A stretch of 49,051 nucleotides of DNA from an uncultured Holosporaceae bacterium (GCA_946408175.1 CAMJRB010000001.1:36867-85917); one strand, 5' to 3'; shown: positions 1-9,085, counted from the stretch's first letter. The notes: generated from the sequence alone by a model not told the origin. A program made the numbers and translations.

Positions 1-935
1 GATTAATAAATTAATTAGTTCGAATAGATGTTATAACGGGTATAGTAAAAAAATAGTAAACAAATTATATTTTTCTATCAACCATTTAATTATTTTGTTA
101 CGATTACATAAAAATCTAACGGAGCGGCTCTTGCAATATATCTGCATATATCTTAATATATTGTAAGTAATTTTTATTAATTAAAAACAATTAAAAGATT
201 AGACACAGATTTAGTTATATGTGATATATTGTTACAATGAGATTTACTATAGTGTTTAATTATTTAATAAGTGTGTCTAAATATTAAGAAATATACGTCA
301 TATATTCAAGAAGTTATTTTTTTGGCAATTGTAATATTAAGAAGTGTTTGAATGTTCTTTTCTGTTTGTCTAAGAATATTGGTTTTCATTTCACTAAAGC
401 TGTTTTTTTTCATATAGTATATATCTTTTATAATATGTTGTACTTTGTATAATATTATTTTAAAATGAAATTTCTGTTTTATAATATATTATATTAACAC
501 ATTTCGCGCATTTGTTAAATACATCCTCCATTTTAAGTAAATAATTGTTAGAATCAATCAATTAATTATAAATTATTGTACAATATTAATTGATATTATC
601 TAAATGGACTGCAATTAATTACAGATGCAAATTGTAAACAAATAGAAGAGCATTACCTCTTTCTTGACAGTAATAATAATTATGTCTTGGTTGCTTTGTT
701 TTATTAAAAATAATATTCATTATATAAAGTGAATTATTATACCGATCATTTAATGAATTAATATTAATGATTGTGTGTTCCGCTCGAAATATACTAAACT
801 TAATATAATTCTTCATCAGTAAATTTAATATAATTATTGCACTACAATTTATATAAATATAATTCTATTATCATAGAGTTTCTTCTCAGTTAGTCATGAC
901 GCTTCTAGCACATACTACTAATATTAACATTATTA
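1..935. other. AT-rich non-coding stretch
   Basis: I see no convincing gene here. The longest open frame is 65 codons on the minus strand (619-816). It lacks a Shine-Dalgarno sequence, a signal peptide and any family resemblance, so I do not annotate it. The stretch is dominated by short A/T runs. I saw no tRNA, strong hairpin or clear promoter pair in it. Confidence 0.5.
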
Positions 936-1568
936 TTAAAAGTATTTATTCCGTGAATTGCAAATATCTTTCAATATACACTTACTACACTTTGGATTTT
1001 TAGCTGTGCAAGTATATCTTCCATGCATTACTAATAAATTACTAGCTATTGTATGATATTCACTAGGAATTACTTTATATAAATCTTCCTCTATTTTATT
1101 TACTTTGGTATTTTTAGTGAATTCTAATCGCTTAGAAACTCTAGCAACATGAGTATCAACTGCTATGTATGGTGCATTACAAATCTTATTCAAAATAACA
1201 TTAGCACTTTTTCTACCTATTCCAGGTAATAATTCTAATTGATCCCTGTCTAGTGGCACCTCAGCATTATATTGTTCAATTAATATTTTGGATAAATTAA
1301 TAATATTATTTGCTTTATTATTATATAAACCTATAGTTTTTATATATTCTTTTAATTTATCTAATCCCAATTCCAACATTTGTACAGGAGTACTAGCTAC
1401 TTTAAATAATTCTTTTGTAACTATATTTACTCTTTTATCCTTAGTTTGAGCTGATAACAAAACAGCTATAAGAAAAGTATAATCATTTATACTATTTAAT
1501 TCAGACGACACACTTGGAAATAATGAGTTTAATCTATTCATTATTTCGGAAACAAGTATATCTGTCAT
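936..1568 (-). CDS. nth: Endonuclease III (base-excision repair glycosylase/AP lyase)
   Basis: Endonuclease III removes oxidised pyrimidines from DNA and nicks the abasic site. The 210-aa protein has the family's normal length. The helix-hairpin-helix is at residues about 111-122 (LPGIGRKSA) and carries the catalytic lysine K120. The catalytic aspartate D138 lies in VDTHVARVSKRL. Four cysteines, C187, C194, C197 and C203, have the C-x6-C-x2-C-x5-C spacing of the 4Fe-4S cluster. These positions coincide with those known for E. coli Nth. The gene starts 12 nt after the stop of the upstream mucR-like gene on the same strand, so the two are probably co-transcribed. Nothing essential is missing. 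Confidence 0.97.
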   Translation of the reverse strand: MTDILVSEIMNRLNSLFPSVSSELNSINDYTFLIAVLLSAQTKDKRVNIVTKELFKVASTPVQMLELGLDKLKEYIKTIGLYNNKANNIINLSKILIEQYNAEVPLDRDQLELLPGIGRKSANVILNKICNAPYIAVDTHVARVSKRLEFTKNTKVNKIEEDLYKVIPSEYHTIASNLLVMHGRYTCTAKNPKCSKCILKDICNSRNKYF

Positions 1569-1580
1569 TATAAAAAAGGA

Positions 1581-2066
1581 TTAAGCAGCTTTAGATCTCT
1601 TTTTTCCGCTACCTAATCCTGTTGTCTTAGCAATACTACTACGACGCTTTGCGTAAGAAGGAGCAACTACTGGATAGTCAGCTGATAATCCCCAACGCTC
1701 TTTATACTGATCAACAGTCATATTATATACTGTCTTGAGATGTCTTTTGAGCATTTGTAATTTCTTACCATCTTCTAGACATACTAGATAATCATCATGA
1801 ACTGAATCTTCAATGGAAACAGCTGGACTGCGACCTGGATTAGAATTAACTGATTCTCCAACTTCTTTAATATTATCCATTAGAGCGTTAGTAAATTTCT
1901 TTAATAATACAGGAACTTCTTCTACTGTCACCTTGTTAGTTTTCATATAAGCAGCTGTTAATTCAACAACTTGCTTCATGAAATCTTGAACCATTAAACT
2001 TTCTGGTTTTGAACTATCAAACACAGCACTGCTGGTATGATTACGTTTCAACTGAATAGTACTCAT
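1581..2066 (-). CDS. MucR/Ros-family transcriptional regulator
   Basis: A 161-aa DNA-binding regulator of the alphaproteobacterial Ros/MucR family. Members control envelope, cell-cycle and virulence genes. I chose the ATG at 2066 because AAGGAGA lies 9 nt upstream; a further upstream in-frame start would add nine residues but has no such site. The core VCLEDGKKLQMLKRHL spans about residues 95-110 and is followed by YKERWGLSADYPVVAPSYAKRRS, a very typical family tail, and a basic C-terminus. The zinc site is degenerate: C96 and H109 are kept, but the second cysteine position is D99 and the distal histidine position is V113/Y114. It probably folds without zinc, as some family members do. It heads a likely operon with nth. 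Its targets are unknown; the secreted-protein genes nearby are candidates by inference only. Confidence 0.9.
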   Translation of the reverse strand: MSTIQLKRNHTSSAVFDSSKPESLMVQDFMKQVVELTAAYMKTNKVTVEEVPVLLKKFTNALMDNIKEVGESVNSNPGRSPAVSIEDSVHDDYLVCLEDGKKLQMLKRHLKTVYNMTVDQYKERWGLSADYPVVAPSYAKRRSSIAKTTGLGSGKKRSKAA

Positions 2067-2254
2067 ATTTAAGTATCTCCTTAATAAATACAACTTGATT
2101 TAAGTCTTCCTATTAATATAAGGTTAATATACTTCGAAATGTAATGCAATAGAAAAAAGCAAGTAATTCAAAAAAAAATGTAATGTAACGTAATTTGAGT
2201 GTATAAAAAACAAATTGTCATAATTATTCATTGCAGTTTTATATTCAACTACTA

Positions 2255-2683
2255 TTAATATAAAATTCTAAATATATTAACAATTAGCACAGATAATAAT
2301 ATTGATAAAATAAAAGGTATATTTTTACTTCGGATAAAAACTGATGTAATTATACCAAAAATTCCAATCAATATTAAGACGAATGATAAACTGATATTGT
2401 ATAAAAATGGAGAAACAAATAAAATTACAAAATAATCTGCAAGCCCAATGGAATCTTTTTTAAAGAATATCTTTGTACTAAGTCCTATACTTAAGAAAAC
2501 CCAAAATAAAATCAAATTGCAATGAGGATGGATTATATACCACCCCAAACATGATAAACAAAATATAAATAATGGTAATATATTTACATATTTATAGTTA
2601 GTATCTTGAATAGATAATATTAATGCACTAATGAAAACAAATAATAATAATATATTATCTAAAGACAGTACTTTGCTATGCAT
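2255..2683 (-). CDS. Membrane protein resembling a degenerate A24 prepilin peptidase
   Basis: A 142-aa, highly hydrophobic protein with about five membrane segments. It resembles the catalytic half of type IV prepilin peptidases (A24 aspartyl proteases). D27 follows a first helix, as in the family's D-x-R-x-x-IPN motif, although the partner residues have diverged to DTNYKYVN. D83 sits in GLAD, close to the family GxGD. A hydrophobic IPF motif at 122-124 matches the family IPFGP region. Both catalytic aspartate positions are therefore present, but the zinc-binding cysteine/methylase half is absent. No pilin or secretin genes are in the window. Resemblance of motifs is what I see; peptidase function is inference, and an unrelated small membrane protein remains possible. 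Confidence 0.45.
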   Translation of the reverse strand: MHSKVLSLDNILLLFVFISALILSIQDTNYKYVNILPLFIFCLSCLGWYIIHPHCNLILFWVFLSIGLSTKIFFKKDSIGLADYFVILFVSPFLYNISLSFVLILIGIFGIITSVFIRSKNIPFILSILLSVLIVNIFRILY

Positions 2684-2845
2684 AGGACACTATTTGTTTC
2701 ATTTAAAGAAAGATTCAAAACTTCGTAGTGTAACATAATTATTTTTTCATAAAATATGAATAATTTTTTTATATACATTGTCTTTAACAAAAATATTATC
2801 TAACAGTACAAATTATTGTGTCTCTGCAATACTGACACTAATCCT

Positions 2846-2877
2846 AAACAAAACCGCTCCTACTGTTACATAGGAGC
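2846..2877 (-). terminator. Rho-independent terminator of the 937-aa gene
   Basis: On the minus strand GCTCCTA (2877-2871) pairs perfectly with TAGGAGC (2862-2856) around an 8-nt loop and is followed by GGTTTTGTTT. It lies about 75 nt beyond the stop of the gene at 2953-5766 and is correctly oriented for it. A GC-rich stem of this kind is rare in this AT-rich window. Confidence 0.75.
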
Positions 2878-2952
2878 TGTATTATTGATCATTATTCTTT
2901 GTTATACATTATATATATTTGTTTTATTTATCAATTTTATATACTATATCTT

Positions 2953-5766
2953 TTAAGATTCGGAAGCGTGATATACTACATATTGTAATATTGGGGCTAT
3001 TGATCCAGTATTACCAAGTTTAATTCTATAGTCTTGTGGGAATTGTATTTTCTTTGAGCCTATATAAAGATTAGGTATTATATTCTGCAATGTTATATGA
3101 TCCTGAGTAGTAGCATTGAGAAAGTTATTAATTAATACTTCTTTATTATATCCTGGGAATACTTCAAAATTAGTTAGTATATAATAATTAGTATTATCTT
3201 CATGGTATCTATATAATGGTATAAATAAATGAGGATTATTTTTCTCTACAAATCGATTGTTGTAATCATCAATATCTTCTTGTGATGGGTCTGTTTTACC
3301 TTCAGATATTAAAGTTGGTGTTTCTCCATCGTAGTTAGAATCATATACATATTCCATCATATTATAAAACTGCAGTTTCTTAGGATTATTAATAGTATCA
3401 GTATCAGTAACTATTGTTAAATCTAAATTAACTGTATTACTATTATATCCTTTAGGGAAAGATATCAAATTCTTAAATTCCTTTCTAGGAATACTTGTAT
3501 GAAATTCAACATTAGGATGTTCATTAGCGTTATAGTTTTGAATCTGTAGCTCAAGTTGAACAGTCGCAAGAAGAAATTTGCATGTAGGCAAGTATTGTAC
3601 TATTGAATCAAATAGATTATTAAACTCTTTAATTACTGTTGCACTACTATCTACGTGGCTTATAATTATCTTTCTAGATACAAATTTGTTCTTTGGATCA
3701 TTACTATTAGCTTTGCTTAAAAGTCTTAAAGTTGCCTTGTCAGATACTACTAATGATGTAGCTTTATCTGACTGTGAAGTTTGATCGTTTGAAACTTCAT
3801 CAGCATATATATATGAATTGAACTTGCCTTTATTCTCCGTATTATCAATTGTTACAGTCATGTTTTCGTTTGTATTTTCATTCTTCAAATTCATTAAATA
3901 TAAGTGATATGTTGGATTTGATGCATAATGTTTATCTCCTTGATTGACATTACTATTACTATCAATAAATTCCCAAGTTATTGGTTTACTTTTATTTTCA
4001 GTCGTTCTTTCTGTTTGTATAAATGAATCCCTATCGAATAGTATTTTTTTTACATATGAATCAAAATCGCCTTCTATTAAGTTTATACATTTTTTAAATT
4101 TAGTATTATTACCGAACAACTGTATTTCAGTTATTTGATTTGCTGTATCATTATTTATTGTCGGTAATTTCCAACGTTTTGGATGTTCACCTTTTAGGTT
4201 AGTGTAAATTTGCAATATATTATTAGGATTGCCATTAGCATCTTTGTAATCCTTTAAACTAGTCATATTAAGATATGGAGTTTCACCTATTGGAGCATCA
4301 ATTATAAGTGGATTTATATTACCTTCATTGCCATTGAATTTATCTAAATCTAATGTATAATTTCTATCATTTAAATATACATTGTATACATGATATTTTC
4401 TACCGTTTTCATCTGCTTTTTTATAAACATTTAACTTTAATTTTCTATCTTCAGCTGTTTCTTCTCCTTTAGGAGCTATGCTTTTTATAAATTCAAGCAA
4501 AGTTACTCTTTTATCTGCATCAGATTCATTAATTATAGATTCTTTTTTATTAGAAGAAGGGACAAATACTTCAGCTATCTTGTCTAAATCATTTAAATCA
4601 CTTATTTGTGGAGTTATTTTTATACCAGTATCAGTTCCATCTTTTTTTACAATATATGTATAGGTCTGGTCTCCTTCCTTATTCTTCAAATAATTATTCT
4701 TCAATATTTCAAGCAAATTACCTGATATAAATTCAGTAGCATTACCATTTTCATCAACTAGTTGTATTTTAGCACTACCGATAATATCTGTACCATTCGC
4801 TGTATTGTACACAATATTCCCATTTTCATCTTCTGTTTTGGTAGCAGATTCTAAAGATGTAACTACTAATTCTTGTTTGTCAGATTTCTGTATTTCACTG
4901 CTATTATTAGGATCTGTTACTTTTACAACTTTCGTAATCCAAGAAGGTAAATTTGCTTGTATCTTCTCAATAATTACATCATTATCACGCATAGCATTGA
5001 CTTGATCTTCAAGGTTATTTACATAATCATTTGAAGTTGGGTCCCCGGTATCTTTAAAAATATCTACAGTACCTTGTCTATCATTATTTTCATCACTAGT
5101 ACCAACTATATGGGCTTTTGTATCAACAGTTTTGTCGTCATCTTTTTGTGGTAATATTTCTGATATATTTAATCTTGAATTAGGATTACAAAGATATAAA
5201 GCTGGATATTTAGTTGGATCTTCCGAAGTAGTTGTTATTTTACTTCCTTTTTCAAACTTTACATAACCCCCATTATGATTTTCATCTCCATGAATATCAA
5301 ATCCAGCAGATGTTCCATCATCTATAATTTTTGTTACTTGTTTTCCATTCACAGTCATTGTATTAATATGTTTGAAATCATAAGCAGAAGTTGAGATAGT
5401 AGAGCCTTTTTTTGCATTAACAGTGTCATATATATGAACATGTCCTGTATCTGTTTGGTTAAGAATTGAACCATTACCCAAGTTAATTGTTTTAATGGTA
5501 TAATCTTCCTGTCGATCTTCCGGTGCTTTTCCTAAACTCAACTTTGCTAAATCTGTATCTATACCATCGTATTCAGTATTTTCTACTGTTACTGTGGAAT
5601 TGATTTCAGTATCACATCTACTGATATTTAATGATCCACCAATTGTTAAGTCTTTATTGATGATATTATTGCTATTGACTATATTATTACTACTATTCGC
5701 TATATTATGGGAATTAATACTAATACAGGCACTTCCTAGTACTAAAAATTTTTTTAAAGTATTCAT
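2953..5766 (-). CDS. Large secreted protein of unknown function (937 aa)
   Basis: I recognise no family. The N-terminus is a short basic-hydrophobic leader (MNTLKKFLVLGSACISINS) consistent with Sec export. It is followed by Asn/Ile-rich sequence (about residues 20-50) and by beta-prone segments with repeated GS, NGS and KGS turns (about 50-200) that suggest a beta-helix or beta-sandwich surface protein. The middle and C-terminal parts are polar and rich in Asp, Asn, Thr and Tyr, with no membrane anchor or autotransporter barrel that I can see. The start has a good ribosome site, GGGG, 7 nt before the ATG. The gene is monocistronic with its own terminator (2846-2877). Two smaller beta-rich secreted proteins (14026-14550, 36608-37369) have a similar texture but no obvious alignment. 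It is likely a surface or secreted host-interaction protein. Confidence 0.85.
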   Translation of the reverse strand: MNTLKKFLVLGSACISINSHNIANSSNNIVNSNNIINKDLTIGGSLNISRCDTEINSTVTVENTEYDGIDTDLAKLSLGKAPEDRQEDYTIKTINLGNGSILNQTDTGHVHIYDTVNAKKGSTISTSAYDFKHINTMTVNGKQVTKIIDDGTSAGFDIHGDENHNGGYVKFEKGSKITTTSEDPTKYPALYLCNPNSRLNISEILPQKDDDKTVDTKAHIVGTSDENNDRQGTVDIFKDTGDPTSNDYVNNLEDQVNAMRDNDVIIEKIQANLPSWITKVVKVTDPNNSSEIQKSDKQELVVTSLESATKTEDENGNIVYNTANGTDIIGSAKIQLVDENGNATEFISGNLLEILKNNYLKNKEGDQTYTYIVKKDGTDTGIKITPQISDLNDLDKIAEVFVPSSNKKESIINESDADKRVTLLEFIKSIAPKGEETAEDRKLKLNVYKKADENGRKYHVYNVYLNDRNYTLDLDKFNGNEGNINPLIIDAPIGETPYLNMTSLKDYKDANGNPNNILQIYTNLKGEHPKRWKLPTINNDTANQITEIQLFGNNTKFKKCINLIEGDFDSYVKKILFDRDSFIQTERTTENKSKPITWEFIDSNSNVNQGDKHYASNPTYHLYLMNLKNENTNENMTVTIDNTENKGKFNSYIYADEVSNDQTSQSDKATSLVVSDKATLRLLSKANSNDPKNKFVSRKIIISHVDSSATVIKEFNNLFDSIVQYLPTCKFLLATVQLELQIQNYNANEHPNVEFHTSIPRKEFKNLISFPKGYNSNTVNLDLTIVTDTDTINNPKKLQFYNMMEYVYDSNYDGETPTLISEGKTDPSQEDIDDYNNRFVEKNNPHLFIPLYRYHEDNTNYYILTNFEVFPGYNKEVLINNFLNATTQDHITLQNIIPNLYIGSKKIQFPQDYRIKLGNTGSIAPILQYVVYHASES

Positions 5767-5989
5767 AAGTAAACCCCTTACAATACATCTCTAATAACTC
5801 AAGGCTATCAACAATTATTTAAATAACTGTTAATGGATTAAAAAATTTAGAAAGATTTTGTATTTTGAATTTAAGATAATAATTGATTTTATATCTTCAT
5901 TATAGTAATTGAACACGTCATTATTGCGTTTATAATTGTTAACAGTTAAAATTGTAATTAGGAATATGAATACATAATCTGAAAAAAAT

Positions 5990-6550
5990 ATGAGTTTAGA
6001 CGTTCGATTAGTACCTTATAAAGAAAGAATGGAATCAGCAATAGTTGCTCTAGAAAAAGAATTATCAAGTATTAGGACAGGAAGAGCTAATCCAGCTATA
6101 TTAGAAAACATAAAAGTTGAAGCATATAATAATATAGTACCAATAAATCAAGTAGCTAGTATTTCAGTATTAGATCCCAGAACCCTAAGTGTTAATGTTT
6201 GGGATAGATCAGTAGTAAAAGCTACAGCAGATGCTATTAGGGATTGTGGAATGAATTTTAATCCTCAAGTAGAAGGACAGAATATAAGAGTAATATTAGT
6301 ACCACTGACTCAAGATAAACGTAATGAATTATGTAAAGCAGCTTCTAGACTATCAGAGACATATAAAATAACTTTACGCAATATACGACACGATGCGTTG
6401 GATTATATTAAAAATTTAGAAAAATCAAAAGAAATTACTGAAGATATTAAAAAGAAATTAAGTGATAATATACAAGAATTACTAAATGAATTTAATGCAA
6501 TTGTAGAGAAAAAAGTTAAAGAAAAGCAAGATACAATATTGGAAATATAA
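5990..6550 (+). CDS. frr: Ribosome recycling factor
   Basis: Splits the post-termination ribosome together with EF-G. The 186 aa match the usual length of about 185. Diagnostic segments are the N-terminal long-helix sequence SSIRTGRANPAILENIKVEAY (start about residue 27), the domain II strands with VWDRSVVKA, and the C-terminal helix with RNIRHDALDYIKNLEKSKEITED. These are conserved in nearly all bacterial RRFs. No clear Shine-Dalgarno precedes the ATG. It stands alone here, about 100 nt before fzlA on the same strand. In many bacteria it follows tsf-pyrH, and that context is absent in this window. Confidence 0.97.
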   Translation: MSLDVRLVPYKERMESAIVALEKELSSIRTGRANPAILENIKVEAYNNIVPINQVASISVLDPRTLSVNVWDRSVVKATADAIRDCGMNFNPQVEGQNIRVILVPLTQDKRNELCKAASRLSETYKITLRNIRHDALDYIKNLEKSKEITEDIKKKLSDNIQELLNEFNAIVEKKVKEKQDTILEI

Positions 6551-6652
6551 ATTGTATATAAACAAAGAATTATATATAAACTATTATCTGTATATGCAAT
6601 TACATAGGTGAATGGTTATAATAAACAAAATAAGGATTATTAATACATAAAT

Positions 6653-7330
6653 ATGAGAACATTATTTTATTATCCTTTACATGCTTATTCCAGAATAGTT
6701 AGAGTCATGCTAGCAGAAGAGCAATTGGATTTCGAATTGCAGTATGAACTACCTTGGAATCTATCTGAACAATTACAGTCGTATAATAATCAGGGAATAC
6801 TTCCTGTATTAAGAGATATAAATGGAACTACTATAGCTGGTATTACTACTATTATAGAATATTTAGATGAAGCCTATCCAGAACAAGATTTAATAGGTAG
6901 ATCGATAATGCAAAGAGTGGAAGCAAGAAGATTATCATACTGGTTTGTAAATAATTTTTATCATGAAGTATATTATCCAATAATGAATGAAAAAATAGTA
7001 AAAAGATTTAAATCCAAAACAGTAAGTGCTCCCAATCCTGATATAATTCGTAATGCTTTATATAAAATTCCTAATTACTTAAGTAAAATTATTTATTTAT
7101 TGGAAAGAAGATCTTGGCTAGCTGGTAGGGATTTTTCAATAGCTGATATATGTGTAGCTTCATTCATTTCTGTGTTTGATTATTTATCGGTATTAAAATG
7201 GTCTAATTATGATGATATACTATTAACATGGTATATAAGAATAAAATCAAGACGTAGTTTCAGAAGTTTATTAGCTGATAATGTTCCCACTATTCCCCCT
7301 TCCAAAAACTACTCAAAACTTGATTATTAA
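6653..7330 (+). CDS. fzlA: FzlA-like divergent glutathione S-transferase (FtsZ-binding)
   Basis: A 225-aa GST-fold protein with a thioredoxin-like N-domain (about 1-80; MRTLFYYPLHAYSRIVRVMLAEE, then GILPVLRD and a TTIIEYLDE motif) and a helical C-domain (about 90-205; WLAGRDFSIADICVASF). The last 14 residues, PTIPPSKNYSKLDY, match the pattern of the conserved C-terminal tail I know from alphaproteobacterial FzlA (PP-x-x-x-YADLDF-like). In Caulobacter FzlA binds curved FtsZ filaments and helps activate septal wall synthesis; that is family knowledge. The N-terminal active-site position (HAYSR) has no catalytic cysteine. A stringent-starvation-protein-A (SspA)-like annotation is the main alternative. 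The atpC-like gene starts 9 nt downstream, so the two probably share a transcript. Confidence 0.75.
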   Translation: MRTLFYYPLHAYSRIVRVMLAEEQLDFELQYELPWNLSEQLQSYNNQGILPVLRDINGTTIAGITTIIEYLDEAYPEQDLIGRSIMQRVEARRLSYWFVNNFYHEVYYPIMNEKIVKRFKSKTVSAPNPDIIRNALYKIPNYLSKIIYLLERRSWLAGRDFSIADICVASFISVFDYLSVLKWSNYDDILLTWYIRIKSRRSFRSLLADNVPTIPPSKNYSKLDY

Positions 7331-7339
7331 TTAGTAATT

Positions 7340-7579
7340 ATGATATTAGTAAAAGTAATTGTAAATAATAAATTGTTATATGATGGAAACGCTTTAAATG
7401 TTTATTTAAATACTGTTGATAAAGGGATAATTATATTGCAAAAAGGATGTCCTAATTATGTATTGCAAATAATAGAATCAATAAAGATTACTTTAAAAAA
7501 CAATGAAATAAAAGTATTCGCTATAAAAGAAGCAATAGCTAATTTTAATAATGATAAATTGGAAATTATAGGGAATTAG
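7340..7579 (+). CDS. atpC: Short ATP synthase epsilon-subunit-like protein
   Basis: This 79-aa protein resembles only the N-terminal beta-sandwich domain of the F1 epsilon subunit. VKVIVNNKLLYDGNALNVYLNT corresponds to the first strands (family: V-x-x-P-x-x-x-LY-x-G-x-A-x-x-V-x-x-P). The C-terminal segment KVFAIKEAIANFNNDKLEIIGN corresponds to the family's FVVxGGFAEVNNNxVTILAE. The usual C-terminal helical hairpin is absent, and the acidic or glycine-rich centre is degenerate (the family GGFAEV is AIKEAIANF here). No other ATP synthase gene is adjacent; the gene instead follows fzlA by 9 nt. The match rests on the order and spacing of strands, so I hold it with moderate confidence. Confidence 0.55.
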   Translation: MILVKVIVNNKLLYDGNALNVYLNTVDKGIIILQKGCPNYVLQIIESIKITLKNNEIKVFAIKEAIANFNNDKLEIIGN

Positions 7580-7739
7580 TTAGTTATTATATTTTTAGTA
7601 CATTAGAAATTTATTTTCCTAATGAGTATTATTGTAGGAAGTATATTATTGTTTAACTACATTTATTACTCTAATAAGTTTTAACAGAGCATCAAAATAG
7701 ATATTAGTTTTATATGCTATTGAATAGAATTATGATTAT

Positions 7740-8912
7740 TTAATTACTCTCCATTGACATTGTTATATTACGGAATGTTTTATACGTATCCTTAGACATA
7801 GCTGATACTTGTTTTATCATATCACTATAAGCCGATCGTGTAGCTAATAAACTACTACAATATATAGCATAGAATATTGTATTTTTAGTTATTGGTTTAG
7901 TGTTGTTTAATGGTAATATTGCAGCTCTTTGTGGTCCTAATGCTTCAAAAGCTTTTCCTACAGCACCTCTTAGACTAGTAGGGCCTAATATAGGCAATAC
8001 TACATATGGACCAGGTTTCATTCCCCATTTTTTTAATGTATCTCCAAAATATGTATTATTTTTAGGAAAACCCAACTTCTCAGCAACATCAGTTACTCCA
8101 AAAAATCCAAAGGCAGTATTTATAATTAATCTAGCAATAGTATTAGCCATATTTTTAATATTTCCTTGTAATCCGTAATTTATAATCCTAGGAAATTCAA
8201 AAAAATTATGGGAAAAATTTCCTATTGCTTTTGATATATTTTTAGACTTATTTTTATTATTATTATCTTCATCTTTTGATTTGAATTTTTCAAATAAATT
8301 ATTTAATGATTCATTAAAATTATGTATTTTTCTATTGATTGGCTCCAATGGGTCTTTATCAGCATATAAGTCTTCCTCTTCATCTTCATCATCGTCCTCA
8401 TCATCAGAATCATCTTCGTCATTTTCGTCATCTTCATCCTCATCAGAATCATCGTCTTCATCTTCGGAATCATCATCAGAATCATTATCCACATCCGAAT
8501 CATCTTCATCCTCCTCAGAATCATTCTCTTTATCTTCGGAATCATCATCAAAATCATCTTCCTCATCCTTAGAATCATCTTCACTATCCGTATCATCATC
8601 ATCTGCTTCACTACTTTTAGTATCATCATCGCTTTGCCTTTCTGATAAATCATTATTATCCTTACCACTCTCAGAACTATCTGTATTACTATCAGCTTCT
8701 GTTTCATTATTATCAGATGTATTTTTATCTACAACAGTATTAATATTTTTGTCTTTACTTTTATTTTTTAATCTATTTTTCGGAATATTATTATTTTCCA
8801 TCCTATTATTATCATTAGATTGTATATCAGTATAACTAGCTTCTAAATTATTAAATATATTATGAATTAACATTGTAAAAGGAAATATTTTTAATAAAAA
8901 TTTTATGGACAT
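7740..8912 (-). CDS. mlaA: MlaA (VacJ)-family outer-membrane lipid-asymmetry protein with an acidic insert
   Basis: MlaA sits in the outer membrane and removes mislocalised phospholipids from the outer leaflet. The family domain is residues about 187-385: DPLEPINRKIHNFN, then an INYGLQGN segment, NTAFGFFGVTDVAEKLG, TYFGDTLKKWGMKPGPYVVLP and ILGPTSLRGAVGK. These are in the canonical order. The N-terminus is a hydrophobic leader (about 1-25) without a lipobox cysteine, although classical MlaA is a lipoprotein. Between leader and domain lies an Asn/Lys-rich stretch and then about 90 residues (93-183) almost entirely Asp, Glu and Ser. I know no MlaA with such a tract. Open frames antisense to the tract are artefacts of the biased sequence. 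No mlaBCDEF genes are nearby. Confidence 0.92.
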   Translation of the reverse strand: MSIKFLLKIFPFTMLIHNIFNNLEASYTDIQSNDNNRMENNNIPKNRLKNKSKDKNINTVVDKNTSDNNETEADSNTDSSESGKDNNDLSERQSDDDTKSSEADDDDTDSEDDSKDEEDDFDDDSEDKENDSEEDEDDSDVDNDSDDDSEDEDDDSDEDEDDENDEDDSDDEDDDEDEEEDLYADKDPLEPINRKIHNFNESLNNLFEKFKSKDEDNNNKNKSKNISKAIGNFSHNFFEFPRIINYGLQGNIKNMANTIARLIINTAFGFFGVTDVAEKLGFPKNNTYFGDTLKKWGMKPGPYVVLPILGPTSLRGAVGKAFEALGPQRAAILPLNNTKPITKNTIFYAIYCSSLLATRSAYSDMIKQVSAMSKDTYKTFRNITMSMESN

Positions 8913-8993
8913 TTTTATTGACTTTAAATATATTTATCTCTATATTTTCATTATAACAAATTTAATATAAGCGTTGTTTTTATAGACATACCA

Positions 8994-9029
8994 AAAAGTA
9001 TTGATACTTTTCACAATTATATTTTACAC
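8994..9029 (+). promoter_or_regulatory. Putative promoter with palindrome over the -35 element
   Basis: TTGATA (9001-9006), a 17-nt spacer and TACACT (9024-9029) form a plausible sigma-70 promoter about 55 nt upstream of the start at 9086. An 8-bp palindrome, AAAAGTAT-TG-ATACTTTT (8994-9011), overlaps the -35 element and is a candidate operator. It lies between mlaA (minus) and the secreted-protein gene (plus). Confidence 0.4.
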
Positions 9030-9085
9030 TAATGCCAAAATATATTAATATATAAATGAAAAGTAATTAATTTAATAGGTAAAAT

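Noticed and set aside
619-816. 65-codon minus-strand frame in the first kilobase
   Set aside because: No ribosome site, no signal peptide, no family resemblance; a frame of this length is expected by chance.
8281-8835. Long plus-strand Ser-rich frame and two other frames (8303-8707, 8339-8572) opposite or within the mlaA gene
   Set aside because: They are produced by the biased Asp/Glu/Ser codons of the MlaA acidic tract read in other frames; they have no start signals and only homopolymer-like translations.
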